From: Nitrosomonas marina
GTDB taxonomy: Bacteria > Pseudomonadota > Gammaproteobacteria > Burkholderiales > Nitrosomonadaceae
NCBI RefSeq assembly: GCF_900111605.1
Contig: NZ_FOIA01000010.1
Span: 42,603 to 106,602 of the forward strand
Direction of reading: 5' to 3'
Length of the DNA stretch: 64,000 bases
The stretch's first letter is position 1. Every line of letters begins with the position of its first letter. Shown piece after piece: positions 8,219 through 16,036 of this stretch. The translations under genes and the position numbers were made by a program. The notes below the pieces were generated by a model. The model was not told the DNA's origin. It searched no databases and was given only the letters and a program-made list of their open reading frames with translations.

Positions 8219-9148
8219 TTAAGGCGCCTGGAAAATGCTCGCGTAATTGCCGGCACCACCTGTCTGGTTAATGGTGGCGGTATCGCCCACACCAAGCTGA
8301 GTTATGTATGCCTGATTGACATTTCCGGATTGCCCCAGTCCTGACTGATTGATCACGGCGGTGTTGAGTTCATTGGCCTGATTGATATACGCGTCGTTGT
8401 AGTTGTTGGTTTGAACAATAGTTGCGCTCAGGTCATTACCATTTTGGAGTATATCAGCATTGCTGTTGAATGCACTATCCTGCGTGATTGACGCTGTCAC
8501 GTTAGTGCCGCCGGTCTGATAAATATATGCCGTGGCGTTATCACTCACATTGATTTGATCGATAGTCGCTGAAGCGCCGACTACATCCACTTGCTGAATC
8601 TCGGCTTCTGAAACAAACGAATTATCCTGATTAATGCTGGCTGTTGAATTATCCGCATTGTCCTGGTCAATGATAGCAATGTCAGTAGTCGTATTTGATT
8701 GCGTAATCGTTGCCGCAGAGTTATCAGACGTATTTACCTGCGATATTGTCGCATCGCTATTAAAGACATTTGTCTGCAGGATGGTTGCTACTGCATTGAA
8801 GGAATCATCCTGAGTGATTGTGTCGATGTTGTTGTCGCCCTGAGTATCAATCGTGGCGGTCATTGCCACCACACTGTTGGACTGATCAATGGTGGCGCTG
8901 TTTCCTTCGCCCGTTTGTGTCGTATTGGCCGTAGCGTCAAATACGTTATCCTGGGTTGTGGCTGCATCATTGAGGGTGCCCGTTTGCGTAATGGTCGCAT
9001 TGGAATCAGTCGAGCTTGTTTGCTGGATATCTGCTGTATTATCGTCACCATCCTGATTGATTGTGCCGGTATTATTTGCGGCAAATGCTGCGCTGCTCAT
9101 ACCGAAAATTGCTGCGACTAACAGTGCGCTTGTTCGTTTGCTATACAT
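8219..9148 (-). CDS. csgA: Major curlin subunit, CsgA-like, expanded
   Basis: CsgA is secreted through CsgG and polymerises on the cell surface into amyloid fibres. The start at 9148 (MYSKRTSALL) follows an AAGGAG box 7 bp upstream and gives 309 residues with a signal peptide (cleavage after SSAAFA). The remainder is one long array of imperfect strand-turn units. Each ends in Q, mostly as A-x-I-x-Q followed by a polar D/N/T/G-rich turn. I count about 24 units against ten strands (five repeats) in the 151-residue E. coli protein. The units are rich in Asp, Thr and Ala and poorer in the Gln-Gly-Asn pattern of enteric curlin. Position downstream of csgB fits a csgBA operon. A tandem expansion would explain the length. 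Confidence 0.9.
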   Translation of the reverse strand: MYSKRTSALLVAAIFGMSSAAFAANNTGTINQDGDDNTADIQQTSSTDSNATITQTGTLNDAATTQDNVFDATANTTQTGEGNSATIDQSNSVVAMTATIDTQGDNNIDTITQDDSFNAVATILQTNVFNSDATISQVNTSDNSAATITQSNTTTDIAIIDQDNADNSTASINQDNSFVSEAEIQQVDVVGASATIDQINVSDNATAYIYQTGGTNVTASITQDSAFNSNADILQNGNDLSATIVQTNNYNDAYINQANELNTAVINQSGLGQSGNVNQAYITQLGVGDTATINQTGGAGNYASIFQAP

Positions 9149-9306
9149 TTCATTTCTCCTTTCAGTTGGGTTTGATGAACCTTGATATGTCACAAATAGA
9201 AATTTAATCAGTTTTGTTTATCTGTGCCTGACTCCTTCTGGTTATGTGTTAATCAACATGTGCTTTCTCCATTAGAAATGTATGTTGCGTGCTTCGGGGG
9301 GGCATG

Positions 9307-9834
9307 CTACTGCCACACTTCTGTATGAATATTGTTGCCTGTCTGGTGAATTGATATGAACTGACCGGAGTTAAACTGTTCCAGCAAAATCTGATTTCCA
9401 GCTCCATTCTGGATGATCTCTGCCGCGCCAAAGTCACCCAACTGGCGTACATCGGTCCGATTAATGGTTCCCTCCTGACTGATATAGATCTGGTTACCAA
9501 CGCCTGACTGCGCGACATTAGTGCTGTTATCTATACCATCCTGATACATCAGTGCGTGCTGCGTATTGCCAGATTGATGGCTTTGTAGGTTGTTATGGTT
9601 GCCGGTCTGGGTTATCTGGGCGTAAAGATTCGAACCATGCTGCGTAGATAGTGCATTGTTATGGCTACCGTTCTGGTCGATGCTGATCTCCAGATCCGAA
9701 TAAGACGCGAGGTCATATCGGGTTTGCGCACTGGCAGCTGTGACGCTGACAAACTGCAATACGGCAAGCAGTATCAGCAATCGAATGAAGCGCTTGAATT
9801 TCGTCTGTTTTGGCATGGGTGTTTGCACGCTCAT
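9307..9834 (-). CDS. csgB: Minor curlin / nucleator, CsgB-like
   Basis: CsgB is the outer-membrane-associated nucleator that starts CsgA polymerisation. The 175-residue product has a signal peptide (AASAQ cleavage near residue 36) and about 12 curlin units ending in Q, many in the classical form QNGSHN, QTGNHN, QSGVGN, QNGAGN. These units follow the canonical curlin consensus more closely than those in the neighbouring CsgA. It ends with HTEVWQ, without the charged C-terminal repeat of E. coli CsgB. It is the first gene of the minus-strand arm, diverging from csgD. Confidence 0.92.
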   Translation of the reverse strand: MSVQTPMPKQTKFKRFIRLLILLAVLQFVSVTAASAQTRYDLASYSDLEISIDQNGSHNNALSTQHGSNLYAQITQTGNHNNLQSHQSGNTQHALMYQDGIDNSTNVAQSGVGNQIYISQEGTINRTDVRQLGDFGAAEIIQNGAGNQILLEQFNSGQFISIHQTGNNIHTEVWQ

Positions 9835-10261
9835 CGCTTACGAAAAATATGGCTTCATGATTGCATTTATCCTCTGCAAATAAAACTGACAGAAAGTATG
9901 AAATTTACAGGGATAGTTAGTTGAAAATAGTACTTAAGTGTAAAAAATCGGCTGGCGGGAAACGAAGTCAATGTAGAAAGTCACACGTTAGTAAAGGATT
10001 GTTTCATTGGGAGCAGTCGATTGAGCAAAGATGGTCGCGTTGTTATTGCTGGTGTCGGTTTTTCTTACATTTCGCTTCTTCTGGTTTTCGTGATCAGTAT
10101 AATTATATGATTTCTATGAAATTATTATTTATGGCATAAAATTTGCTTTTTTAACATATAAGGAGTCGCTAGCTGAGAAGAGATTTTATAAAGCATAAAA
10201 TAATTATGAAATATGAATAAGCCTTTTTGTTTTCAGGATGCGGAGGAGCGTTGAATCTGAG
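9835..10261. promoter_or_regulatory. Divergent csgB/csgD control region
   Basis: About 430 bp separate the csgB and csgD starts, a long, AT-rich region as in enteric bacteria. A TATAAT hexamer at 10098-10103 could be the -10 box for csgD, but no good -35 sits at the right distance. At 9909-9919 the sequence AGGGATAGTTA agrees at 8 of 11 positions with the CsgD-binding consensus of E. coli, about 75 bp before csgB; this is suggestive only. No gene is supported here. Confidence 0.5.
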
Positions 10262-10921
10262 ATGAGTACAGGAATACCTCAACACAGGGTTTTATTGATA
10301 ACTAAAAAAAGTGTTCAGGTGGATTTTCTGATCAAATTCTTCAATTCAAAAAAGATTGCTTGTACGCAACGCGAAGCCTGGGATGTCGAGAAACCGGTCC
10401 TTAACGCCTCGACAATATTAATGATCGATTTCCTGGTGAATAATCCGGAACTGATTGATCAACATATGAGCAGGCTGAATAAGAAACTGTCCCGTTTGCC
10501 TATTTTTGGCTTATTCAATATTGATCAAAAATACAATACCGGGAAGTTGATTAAACTGACGCGCTGGGAAAACTTCAGATTTTGTTTTCTGAATACCATT
10601 TCAGAGAAACAGCTGTTGTCCGGTATCTCGACAGTTGCTCAGGGTGATTACTGGTTGCCACGTGAGTTACTAAATGCGGTTCTGAAAAAAATTCATCATT
10701 CGAATAATATGTCGCCGAAGCAGCAGTTGATAAATTTGACTAAAAAAGAGAAGGTTATTTTAAATTTAATATCGGAAGGCTATTCCAATACCAGGATAGC
10801 AAACAGTCAGTTTGTAACAATTCATACGGTAAAGCGGCATGTATACAATATTTTCAGGAAAATTAATGTAAGTAACCGTGTTCAGGCCGTACAGTGGTTC
10901 AATTCCATTGATCAACGTTAA
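10262..10921 (+). CDS. csgD: CsgD-like LuxR-type biofilm regulator
   Basis: CsgD switches on curlin genes and other biofilm functions. From the ATG at 10262 the protein has 219 residues; an in-frame ATG at 10238 would add eight. I prefer 10262 because it aligns with enteric CsgD (HRVLLITKKSVQVDFLIKFF) and lies downstream of a GGAGGAG box, though the spacing of 13 nt is long. The N-terminal half is a receiver-like domain lacking an obvious phospho-acceptor triad. The C-terminal half is a LuxR helix-turn-helix (LTKKEKVILNLISEGYSN, IHTVKRHVYNIFRKINVSNRVQAVQW). It heads the csgDEFG arm and is followed by about 120 bp before csgE. Confidence 0.92.
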   Translation: MSTGIPQHRVLLITKKSVQVDFLIKFFNSKKIACTQREAWDVEKPVLNASTILMIDFLVNNPELIDQHMSRLNKKLSRLPIFGLFNIDQKYNTGKLIKLTRWENFRFCFLNTISEKQLLSGISTVAQGDYWLPRELLNAVLKKIHHSNNMSPKQQLINLTKKEKVILNLISEGYSNTRIANSQFVTIHTVKRHVYNIFRKINVSNRVQAVQWFNSIDQR

Positions 10922-11043
10922 TGTGAAAGATTAAACAATGTTTCCGTTCACTATTGCGGTGGTGCTGCCGGCTGTTATCAAAAAATACAGCCAGTTAATT
11001 CGACTGGCTTGTTAAATGAAAGATTTTGCCAACAGCTGAAATT

Positions 11044-11559
11044 ATGAAAAATATTCCTGGTGATCTGGCACAGAGGTGCCGCAGTAATCGACCGGGCTCG
11101 ACTATCCGCAGGTGGTTTGCAGTGTTAGCTCTGGTATCTGTGGCAATATTTTTGGGGGGAAGTATGTCTGCATTCGCTCTCGATGAGGGTGTTATAGAGA
11201 ACAATGCGCAGGGACAGCAGGATCTGCTTCAGGATATCGATGGTGGCATTGTAGTCGATCACACAATTACCATGATTGCGCATGAGTTTTATCAGCATTT
11301 CGTCAAATTCTGGCGGGACCAACCCGCATTTTCGACTCATAATTTAACAATTTATGAAAGACCGACAGCGCGTTGGGGAAGTATTGTATGGATTGAGCAT
11401 AAAAATATCATTATTTTTCGGGCCAATCTATTTAGTGCGCGTTCCAAAACTGAGGCTATCGCTGAAATGGCAGCAAAAAATATCAATCAGCAACTGGAAC
11501 AGATTGAATTGCAGGATTTGTTGTTTGATGATCCCGATCTGACCAAGGAAGGCTATTAA
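11044..11559 (+). CDS. csgE: Curli export specificity factor CsgE
   Basis: CsgE is a periplasmic cap that guides CsgA into the CsgG pore. The ATG at 11044 gives 171 residues; an upstream TTG is less likely. After an unusually long basic N-region, a signal sequence (FAVLALVSVAIFLGG) ends near SAFA. The mature part has the CsgE signature: VVDHTITMIAHEFYQHFVKFW, an ERPTARWGS motif, and the IIFRANLF strand. The long N-terminal leader (about 50 residues before the cleavage site) is longer than in enteric CsgE. csgF follows after 18 bp, so the genes are one transcript. Confidence 0.95.
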   Translation: MKNIPGDLAQRCRSNRPGSTIRRWFAVLALVSVAIFLGGSMSAFALDEGVIENNAQGQQDLLQDIDGGIVVDHTITMIAHEFYQHFVKFWRDQPAFSTHNLTIYERPTARWGSIVWIEHKNIIIFRANLFSARSKTEAIAEMAAKNINQQLEQIELQDLLFDDPDLTKEGY

Positions 11560-11577
11560 TTGAGAGGTTGTTCACAA

Positions 11578-11985
11578 ATGAAAAAACTGCAATGCTTACT
11601 ATTGTTTTGTTGGATGAGTTTGTCCCCGGCCCATGCGACCGAGCTGGTTTATACTTTCAAGAACCCTGCGTTTGGCGGCAACCCACTAAATGGTCCGGCG
11701 CTGCTGAATAATGCCCAGGCACAAAATGACGAGAAGGATCCGTTTGGTGATCAGACGCCTTTGGAAAAATTTAATGAGACGCTGCAAAGATCGATTCTGA
11801 ATCGGTTAAGCGCAACAGTGGCCGGTCAGGTCATCGGTGACCAGGGCGGGCTGATTCCGGGTACGGTGGAGACGACTGATTTTATTATCGATATCGTTGA
11901 TGTTGGTGGCGGCCTGCTGACTATAACAACTACTGATAAAGTAACCGGTAACAGTACATCTTTCTCAATTGATAATAACTTTTAA
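11578..11985 (+). CDS. csgF: Curli assembly factor CsgF
   Basis: CsgF is secreted through CsgG, stays bound at the pore and anchors the CsgB nucleator. The 135-residue product starts at the ATG at 11578, preceded by a GAGAGG box. It has a signal peptide (PAHA cleavage near residue 20) and the CsgF N-terminal motif that plugs into the CsgG channel: LVYTFKNPAFGGNPLNG followed by ALLNNAQAQN. The C-terminal part (FIIDIVDVGGGLLTI) matches the conserved beta region. The stop codon is 1 bp before the csgG start. Confidence 0.96.
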   Translation: MKKLQCLLLFCWMSLSPAHATELVYTFKNPAFGGNPLNGPALLNNAQAQNDEKDPFGDQTPLEKFNETLQRSILNRLSATVAGQVIGDQGGLIPGTVETTDFIIDIVDVGGGLLTITTTDKVTGNSTSFSIDNNF

Positions 11986-11986
11986 G

Positions 11987-12907
11987 ATGTTCTTTTCGTT
12001 TTTATACATGTTGTTTTACCGGTACAGGCACCTGGTTCTCATTATATCAATCGCGGTATTGATCGGCGGTTGTGCAACCAGCATCGTGACCACGCAGACT
12101 CCCGCGCGTTTGACACCGGCATCCGCAACCTATAAGGACCTGGTCAAGTTGCCGAAATCGAAAGGTAAAATTCGTGTTTCTGTGTATGGTTTTCGCGATC
12201 AGACCGGTCAATTCAAACCAACCCCTGCAAGCGCTTTCTCCACGTCTGTAACGCAGGGTGGTGCGAGCATGCTGGTCAAGGCACTGCTTGATTCGCAATG
12301 GTTCATACCTGTCGAACGAGAAGGCTTGCAAAATCTGTTGACTGAGCGAAAAATCATTCGTGCTGTGGAGCAGCAACGGCCTGACATTGAACCGGAGCTG
12401 CCCACACTGTTTCCTTCCAGCGTTATTCTGGAAGGCGGTATTGTCAGTTACGATACGAATGTAAAAACAGGCGGTCTGGGCGCGCGTTATTTTGGGATAG
12501 GCGGTTCTGGTGAATACCGGACTGACCAGGTAACGGTTACCCTGAGGGCCGTGGATGTTAGAACCGGCAATATCTTCAGCAGCGTATCGACGACCAAAAC
12601 CGTATTCTCTTATGCGCTTGAAGCCGGCGTATTCAAGTTTCTGACATTTAACCGCCTGCTTGAAGCGGAAGGAGGTTATACCAGAAACGAACCTGCGCAG
12701 CTTTGCGTAAATGAGGCCATTGTCGCCGCGGTCATTCATTTGATCATTGACGGAATTGAAAGTGGAAAGTGGTTTTTGGAAAACCCTGATGACTACCAGT
12801 CCCCTGTTATTCAGGGATATCTCAAGGAACGAAACGAACTACTCTCACTGGAGACAGTAGAGCGGAGCGAGATGTTGCGAAGCGCATCTGAACCGGTGAC
12901 AAAATAA
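11987..12907 (+). CDS. csgG: Curli secretion channel lipoprotein CsgG
   Basis: CsgG forms the nonameric outer-membrane pore for curlin export. The likely start is the ATG at 11987 (306 residues); an ATG at 12008 would give a shorter signal peptide. The lipobox is LIGGC, with acylated Cys at about residue 29. Conserved CsgG segments are SYKDL-like TYKDLVKLP, GKIRVSVYGFRDQTGQFKP, WFIPVEREGLQNLL, the pore strand region VKTGGLGARYFGIGGSGEY and VFSYALEAGVFKF. It is the last gene of the csgDEFG arm. Confidence 0.97.
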   Translation: MFFSFLYMLFYRYRHLVLIISIAVLIGGCATSIVTTQTPARLTPASATYKDLVKLPKSKGKIRVSVYGFRDQTGQFKPTPASAFSTSVTQGGASMLVKALLDSQWFIPVEREGLQNLLTERKIIRAVEQQRPDIEPELPTLFPSSVILEGGIVSYDTNVKTGGLGARYFGIGGSGEYRTDQVTVTLRAVDVRTGNIFSSVSTTKTVFSYALEAGVFKFLTFNRLLEAEGGYTRNEPAQLCVNEAIVAAVIHLIIDGIESGKWFLENPDDYQSPVIQGYLKERNELLSLETVERSEMLRSASEPVTK

Positions 12908-13127
12908 CAGCCTCAACAGGTTCGTAAAGGACTGCCTGAACCGTTTAGTATTATGCAGTCTGGCTGTCGTCGTGTGTATGTGAGGTAAAAGATTCTGTTG
13001 TTGGTCCCGATTCTTTACCGAAATAATTGTCAGCAAGAAACCGGTTTAACAGATTTGCGTATCTTTCTCTGTTGCTGGCCGGAAAATGCAAATTTATAAC
13101 ATCAGTTAGCCTGTCGGGAGGCTGAGA

Positions 13128-13889
13128 ATGGACTATCTTGAAGCATTTGTCACAATGATCGGCCATATTGCATGGCCGGCGACTGCAATCGGTATTGCCG
13201 TCATAGCCCGTAAGGAATTGCGAAGCGTGATTTCGGCGCTTGCAAAAAGAATCGAAGACAAGAGCAGTGCTGTTTCGATTACCAGAGAAGGTGTAGAAAT
13301 CAAGGCAGTTGTCGAAGCGCAGGAAGCGCGTATTATATCCATGCAGGCGGAGCAGGATCAGGTCAAATCGCTGGCGCTTCAGCATTTCAAGGCAGCACAG
13401 CCACTTGGAATTAAGACGCTGAAGCATACCGGTTTGCAGGATATCGACGCTCATCTGCGGGAAATGGCCGATGCTTACATGGCGATCAATCTTCCGGATT
13501 ACTCGGAACGTACAAGAGCCAAAAATGCGGCTGCGGGACAAATGGCCTTTTATATTGTCTCAAACAGGATCAATAAAGATCAGCTAGCCAATGAGAACCA
13601 CGAAGGGCTGCTGATCGGATTGGCAGAATCGATCATACTGTCGGCTGAGACCGGTGATGCCGAAAGACTGCTTAAAGCCGCGCCAGGTGCAAAAAGACTG
13701 CATGTTCGCTATCGCGTGCTCATTGCCTTAACCAAACTGCTTGAAAGCAATCTATTGCCGCTGGCCGATATAGGAATAGTGCGAGCGCTGCTTGGCGAAT
13801 ATGAAGTGGGCGCTGACAGTTCCCTTAAGCGTTTGATTTCCAATGTTACATCACTCGTTAATGGTCTGATTAGTATCCCGAAAGATTAA
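13128..13889 (+). CDS. Membrane-anchored protein of unknown function
   Basis: The 253-residue protein starts at an ATG with a strong GGGAGG box. A short N-terminal part is followed by one membrane helix (about residues 8-27, TMIGHIAWPATAIGIAVIA). A helical, coiled-coil-prone segment follows (about 30-85, with ITREGVEIKAVVEAQEARI). The rest is a mostly helical soluble domain rich in Ala and Leu. No catalytic motif or known family was recognised. It lies 220 bp downstream of csgG, on the same strand, but a functional link to curli is not supported by spacing alone. Confidence 0.7.
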   Translation: MDYLEAFVTMIGHIAWPATAIGIAVIARKELRSVISALAKRIEDKSSAVSITREGVEIKAVVEAQEARIISMQAEQDQVKSLALQHFKAAQPLGIKTLKHTGLQDIDAHLREMADAYMAINLPDYSERTRAKNAAAGQMAFYIVSNRINKDQLANENHEGLLIGLAESIILSAETGDAERLLKAAPGAKRLHVRYRVLIALTKLLESNLLPLADIGIVRALLGEYEVGADSSLKRLISNVTSLVNGLISIPKD

Positions 13890-14136
13890 AATTATTGAAA
13901 GACAGCGTACTGGCAATTCAGGTATACATGACAGCTCAAGCGTGAATTATCGCTGTCTGATGGCCCGAAAGAACAAAAGCGAACGGGTAATAAAGCTGCC
14001 GTCAATTTGCGTTTAAAGGGAGTATTAGAAATTCTGTTTCCTGTTACACGTTTCCCGTTCCGAATACCGCGTCAGTTATTTTCCCGGGTTTTCACTGTGC
14101 AGATACGTCAGAAACCTGTTGCCGCTTCAACGGTAT

Positions 14137-14159
14137 CGGGTGACGATCATCGCCACCCG
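14137..14159. repeat. Near-perfect 23-bp palindrome
   Basis: CGGGTGACGATCATCGCCACCCG reads almost the same on both strands, with one mismatched pair. It lies 15 bp beyond the stop codon of the CMD-family gene. There is no T-run, so it is not a standard terminator. It may be a protein-binding site or a hairpin protecting the mRNA 3' end. Confidence 0.4.
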
Positions 14160-14173
14160 TTCTATGCCAGGGT

Positions 14174-14722
14174 TTAGGCCGCGAGTGTATCAACGACCGG
14201 AAAGTCGATTTCAGTACCCAGAACTTCATTGATATAGTTGGTCAGGGTATTAAGTGCGACATTACCGATAATTTCAACAATTTCAGCATCGCTGTAGCCC
14301 GCATCACGAACTGCCTGCAAGTCGCTATCAGAGACGGCGCCCCGGTTTCTGGCGATCTTGACGGCGAAACTGACTGCGGCGGCAGCCTTCGCATCGCTGG
14401 ATGTTCCTCTGCGGGCTGCTTCAATCTCGGCTTTGCTCAGTCTGGCAAGATTGGTGCCCAGGTAGCTGTGAGCGGCAAGGCAATAATTGCAACCATTGAT
14501 CTGGGCAACAGCAAGTGCAATGCGCTCGCGTGTTTGCGGTGAAAGTGAGCCCTTTCCAAGTGCACCGTTCAGCCCCAGATAGCCTTCAAGAGTCTGGGGG
14601 CTGTTGGCAACGATACGGAACAGGTTTGGAACACTTCCCAGCAGTTTGTTCACTGCTTCAAGCGACCCTTTTGAAGCTTCCGGTGCATCGTTGATTGATG
14701 CGGGTGTATGTATACGTGACAT
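14174..14722 (-). CDS. Carboxymuconolactone decarboxylase/AhpD-family protein
   Basis: The 182-residue protein belongs to the CMD family, which includes the AhpD alkylhydroperoxidase. The redox motif CNYCLAAHS is near residues 85-93, with the expected surrounding ERIALAVAQINGC and the downstream ISxxNALNTLTNYIN-type helix (VALNTLTNYINEVLG). CxxC plus a following His fits peroxidase activity. The start at 14722 has an AAGGAG box; the ORF could extend to a TTG six codons upstream, which overlaps that box. The LysR regulator gene lies divergently 132 bp away, so the protein is probably its target. The peroxide or other substrate is unknown. Confidence 0.88.
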   Translation of the reverse strand: MSRIHTPASINDAPEASKGSLEAVNKLLGSVPNLFRIVANSPQTLEGYLGLNGALGKGSLSPQTRERIALAVAQINGCNYCLAAHSYLGTNLARLSKAEIEAARRGTSSDAKAAAAVSFAVKIARNRGAVSDSDLQAVRDAGYSDAEIVEIIGNVALNTLTNYINEVLGTEIDFPVVDTLAA

Positions 14723-14794
14723 AACTGTTCTCCTTGTCAATTAGTGAATGGAGTAATGACTATACAGTTATTCATTAATGAAATAATTGGTTAA

Positions 14795-14811
14795 AATAGT
14801 AATTAACTATT
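14795..14811. promoter_or_regulatory. Candidate LysR-type operator (T-N11-A)
   Basis: An inverted repeat AATAGT-N5-ACTATT lies between the divergent CMD-family gene and the LysR regulator gene. It contains a T-N11-A motif, the classical LysR-family binding form, and sits about 44 bp before the regulator start. Confidence 0.5.
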
Positions 14812-14854
14812 ACTAAATGCGTAATAATAATCTCATGATAAGGATGAATATTCA

Positions 14855-15754
14855 ATGGATAAGCTGGAAACAATCCGTATCTTTGTCGAAGCGGCCGTCA
14901 ATCGGAGTTTCGTGGCGGCAAGCCGTAATCTTGATATATCAGCGCCTGCGGTGACTCGAGCGATTGCTCAGCTGGAAGCATCTTTGAGGGTAAAACTGTT
15001 CAACAGGTCAACACGGCATGTTCGCCTGACCGATTCAGGCGAACGGTTTTTAACGGATATGAAGCAACTCCTCGAAGATCTGGAACTTGCAGAAGCGGCG
15101 GCGTCCGGGAGCTATCTGAACCCAAAGGGGACTTTGTCCATTACCGCCCCGGTATTGTTCGGCCAGAAATACATCATGCCCATTGTCGCGGAATATCTGG
15201 GGCTGTACCCGGACGTTTCGGTAAAGACCGTGTTTTATGACCGCGTCTGCAATTTGCTGGAAGAAGGCCTGGAAATCGCAATCCGTATTGGCCACTTGCA
15301 GGACTCAAGCCTCTATGCGGCGCATGTAGGGAATGTCAACCGCGTCATCTGCGGGTCTCCCGGATATTTTTCAACTTACGGTATTCCGAAGCACCCCGCC
15401 GATTTAGCCGGCCACAAGATCATCATGGCCTCTACGGTTGAGCCTTCAACATCGTGGAAGTTCGTAGCCTCCGGTACAAAAGAAACAGTCAAGATTACGC
15501 CGCACCTTGATTGCAACCATAACGGCGCTGCGCTGAATGCCGCTATCCTGGGGTGCGGTGTCACGCGGTTGATGTCCTATCAGGTTGGGGAGGATATTCA
15601 GGCAGGAAGGTTGCAGAAAGTACTCGACGCGTACGAATCAGACCCGCTCCCGATTCATATTATTCATCTTGAAGGGCGCCGAACCACCGCAAAAATACGT
15701 GCTTTCATAGACCTGTCTGTCGAACGTTTAAGAGCGAACCCTTTTATTAACTGA
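14855..15754 (+). CDS. LysR-family transcriptional regulator
   Basis: The 299-residue protein has the LysR helix-turn-helix at residues 1-60 (FVEAAVNRSFVAASRNLDIS, RAIAQLEASLRVKLFNRST) followed by the periplasmic-binding-like sensor domain. The AAGGATG box before the ATG is acceptable. It is closest in style to the subgroup with SITAPVLFGQKYIMPIVAEYL and an APxxGxG-type loop, which regulates aromatic or stress genes. It diverges from the CMD/AhpD-like gene, a common layout for LysR regulators and the genes they control. The inducer is unknown. Confidence 0.93.
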   Translation: MDKLETIRIFVEAAVNRSFVAASRNLDISAPAVTRAIAQLEASLRVKLFNRSTRHVRLTDSGERFLTDMKQLLEDLELAEAAASGSYLNPKGTLSITAPVLFGQKYIMPIVAEYLGLYPDVSVKTVFYDRVCNLLEEGLEIAIRIGHLQDSSLYAAHVGNVNRVICGSPGYFSTYGIPKHPADLAGHKIIMASTVEPSTSWKFVASGTKETVKITPHLDCNHNGAALNAAILGCGVTRLMSYQVGEDIQAGRLQKVLDAYESDPLPIHIIHLEGRRTTAKIRAFIDLSVERLRANPFIN

Positions 15755-15853
15755 AAATAGGATATTTCAAGGAAGTTTTTACGCAGCGAAGCCGTTGTCA
15801 CTGTTTAAAACTTGACCGTGTAATTCGGGGTCAATGAAATCGGTACATATTAA

Positions 15854-16036
15854 ATGTTATCCACACTTTCCAGATGCTTTGTAATCTTCTCGCTGCTTTT
15901 TGCTTCTGCTGCGGTTGCCTGGTATTGTTTACTTCATCGTCCAGATCTTCTTGCAACCAATCTGTTGCTGCAGGTGCTCGTCTTTATCTTCTATGGAACA
16001 GCGGTAGTGTTAAAAGCAAAATTTAATAGACTTTAG
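15854..16036 (+). CDS. Possible small membrane protein
   Basis: A 60-residue frame with two hydrophobic segments (about 8-28 and 36-53, FVIFSLLFASAAVAWYCLLH and LLLQVLVFIFYGTAVVL). The stop codon falls immediately before the hrpA stop on the other strand. No ribosome binding site and no family match were seen. The strongly hydrophobic pattern and basic C-terminus make it plausible as a two-helix membrane protein, but it may be chance. Confidence 0.4.
   Translation: MLSTLSRCFVIFSLLFASAAVAWYCLLHRPDLLATNLLLQVLVFIFYGTAVVLKAKFNRL

Noticed and set aside
8699..9121. Plus-strand frame of 140 codons within csgA
   Set aside because: It is the complement of the curlin repeats and is Cys/Arg-rich without homology.
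9921..10139. Plus-strand frame of 72 codons in the csgB/csgD intergenic region
   Set aside because: Starts without a ribosome binding site and has Cys/Trp/Arg composition typical of non-coding DNA.
12047..12739. Minus-strand frame of 230 codons within csgG
   Set aside because: The csgG reading on the plus strand has all conserved motifs; the antisense frame has none.
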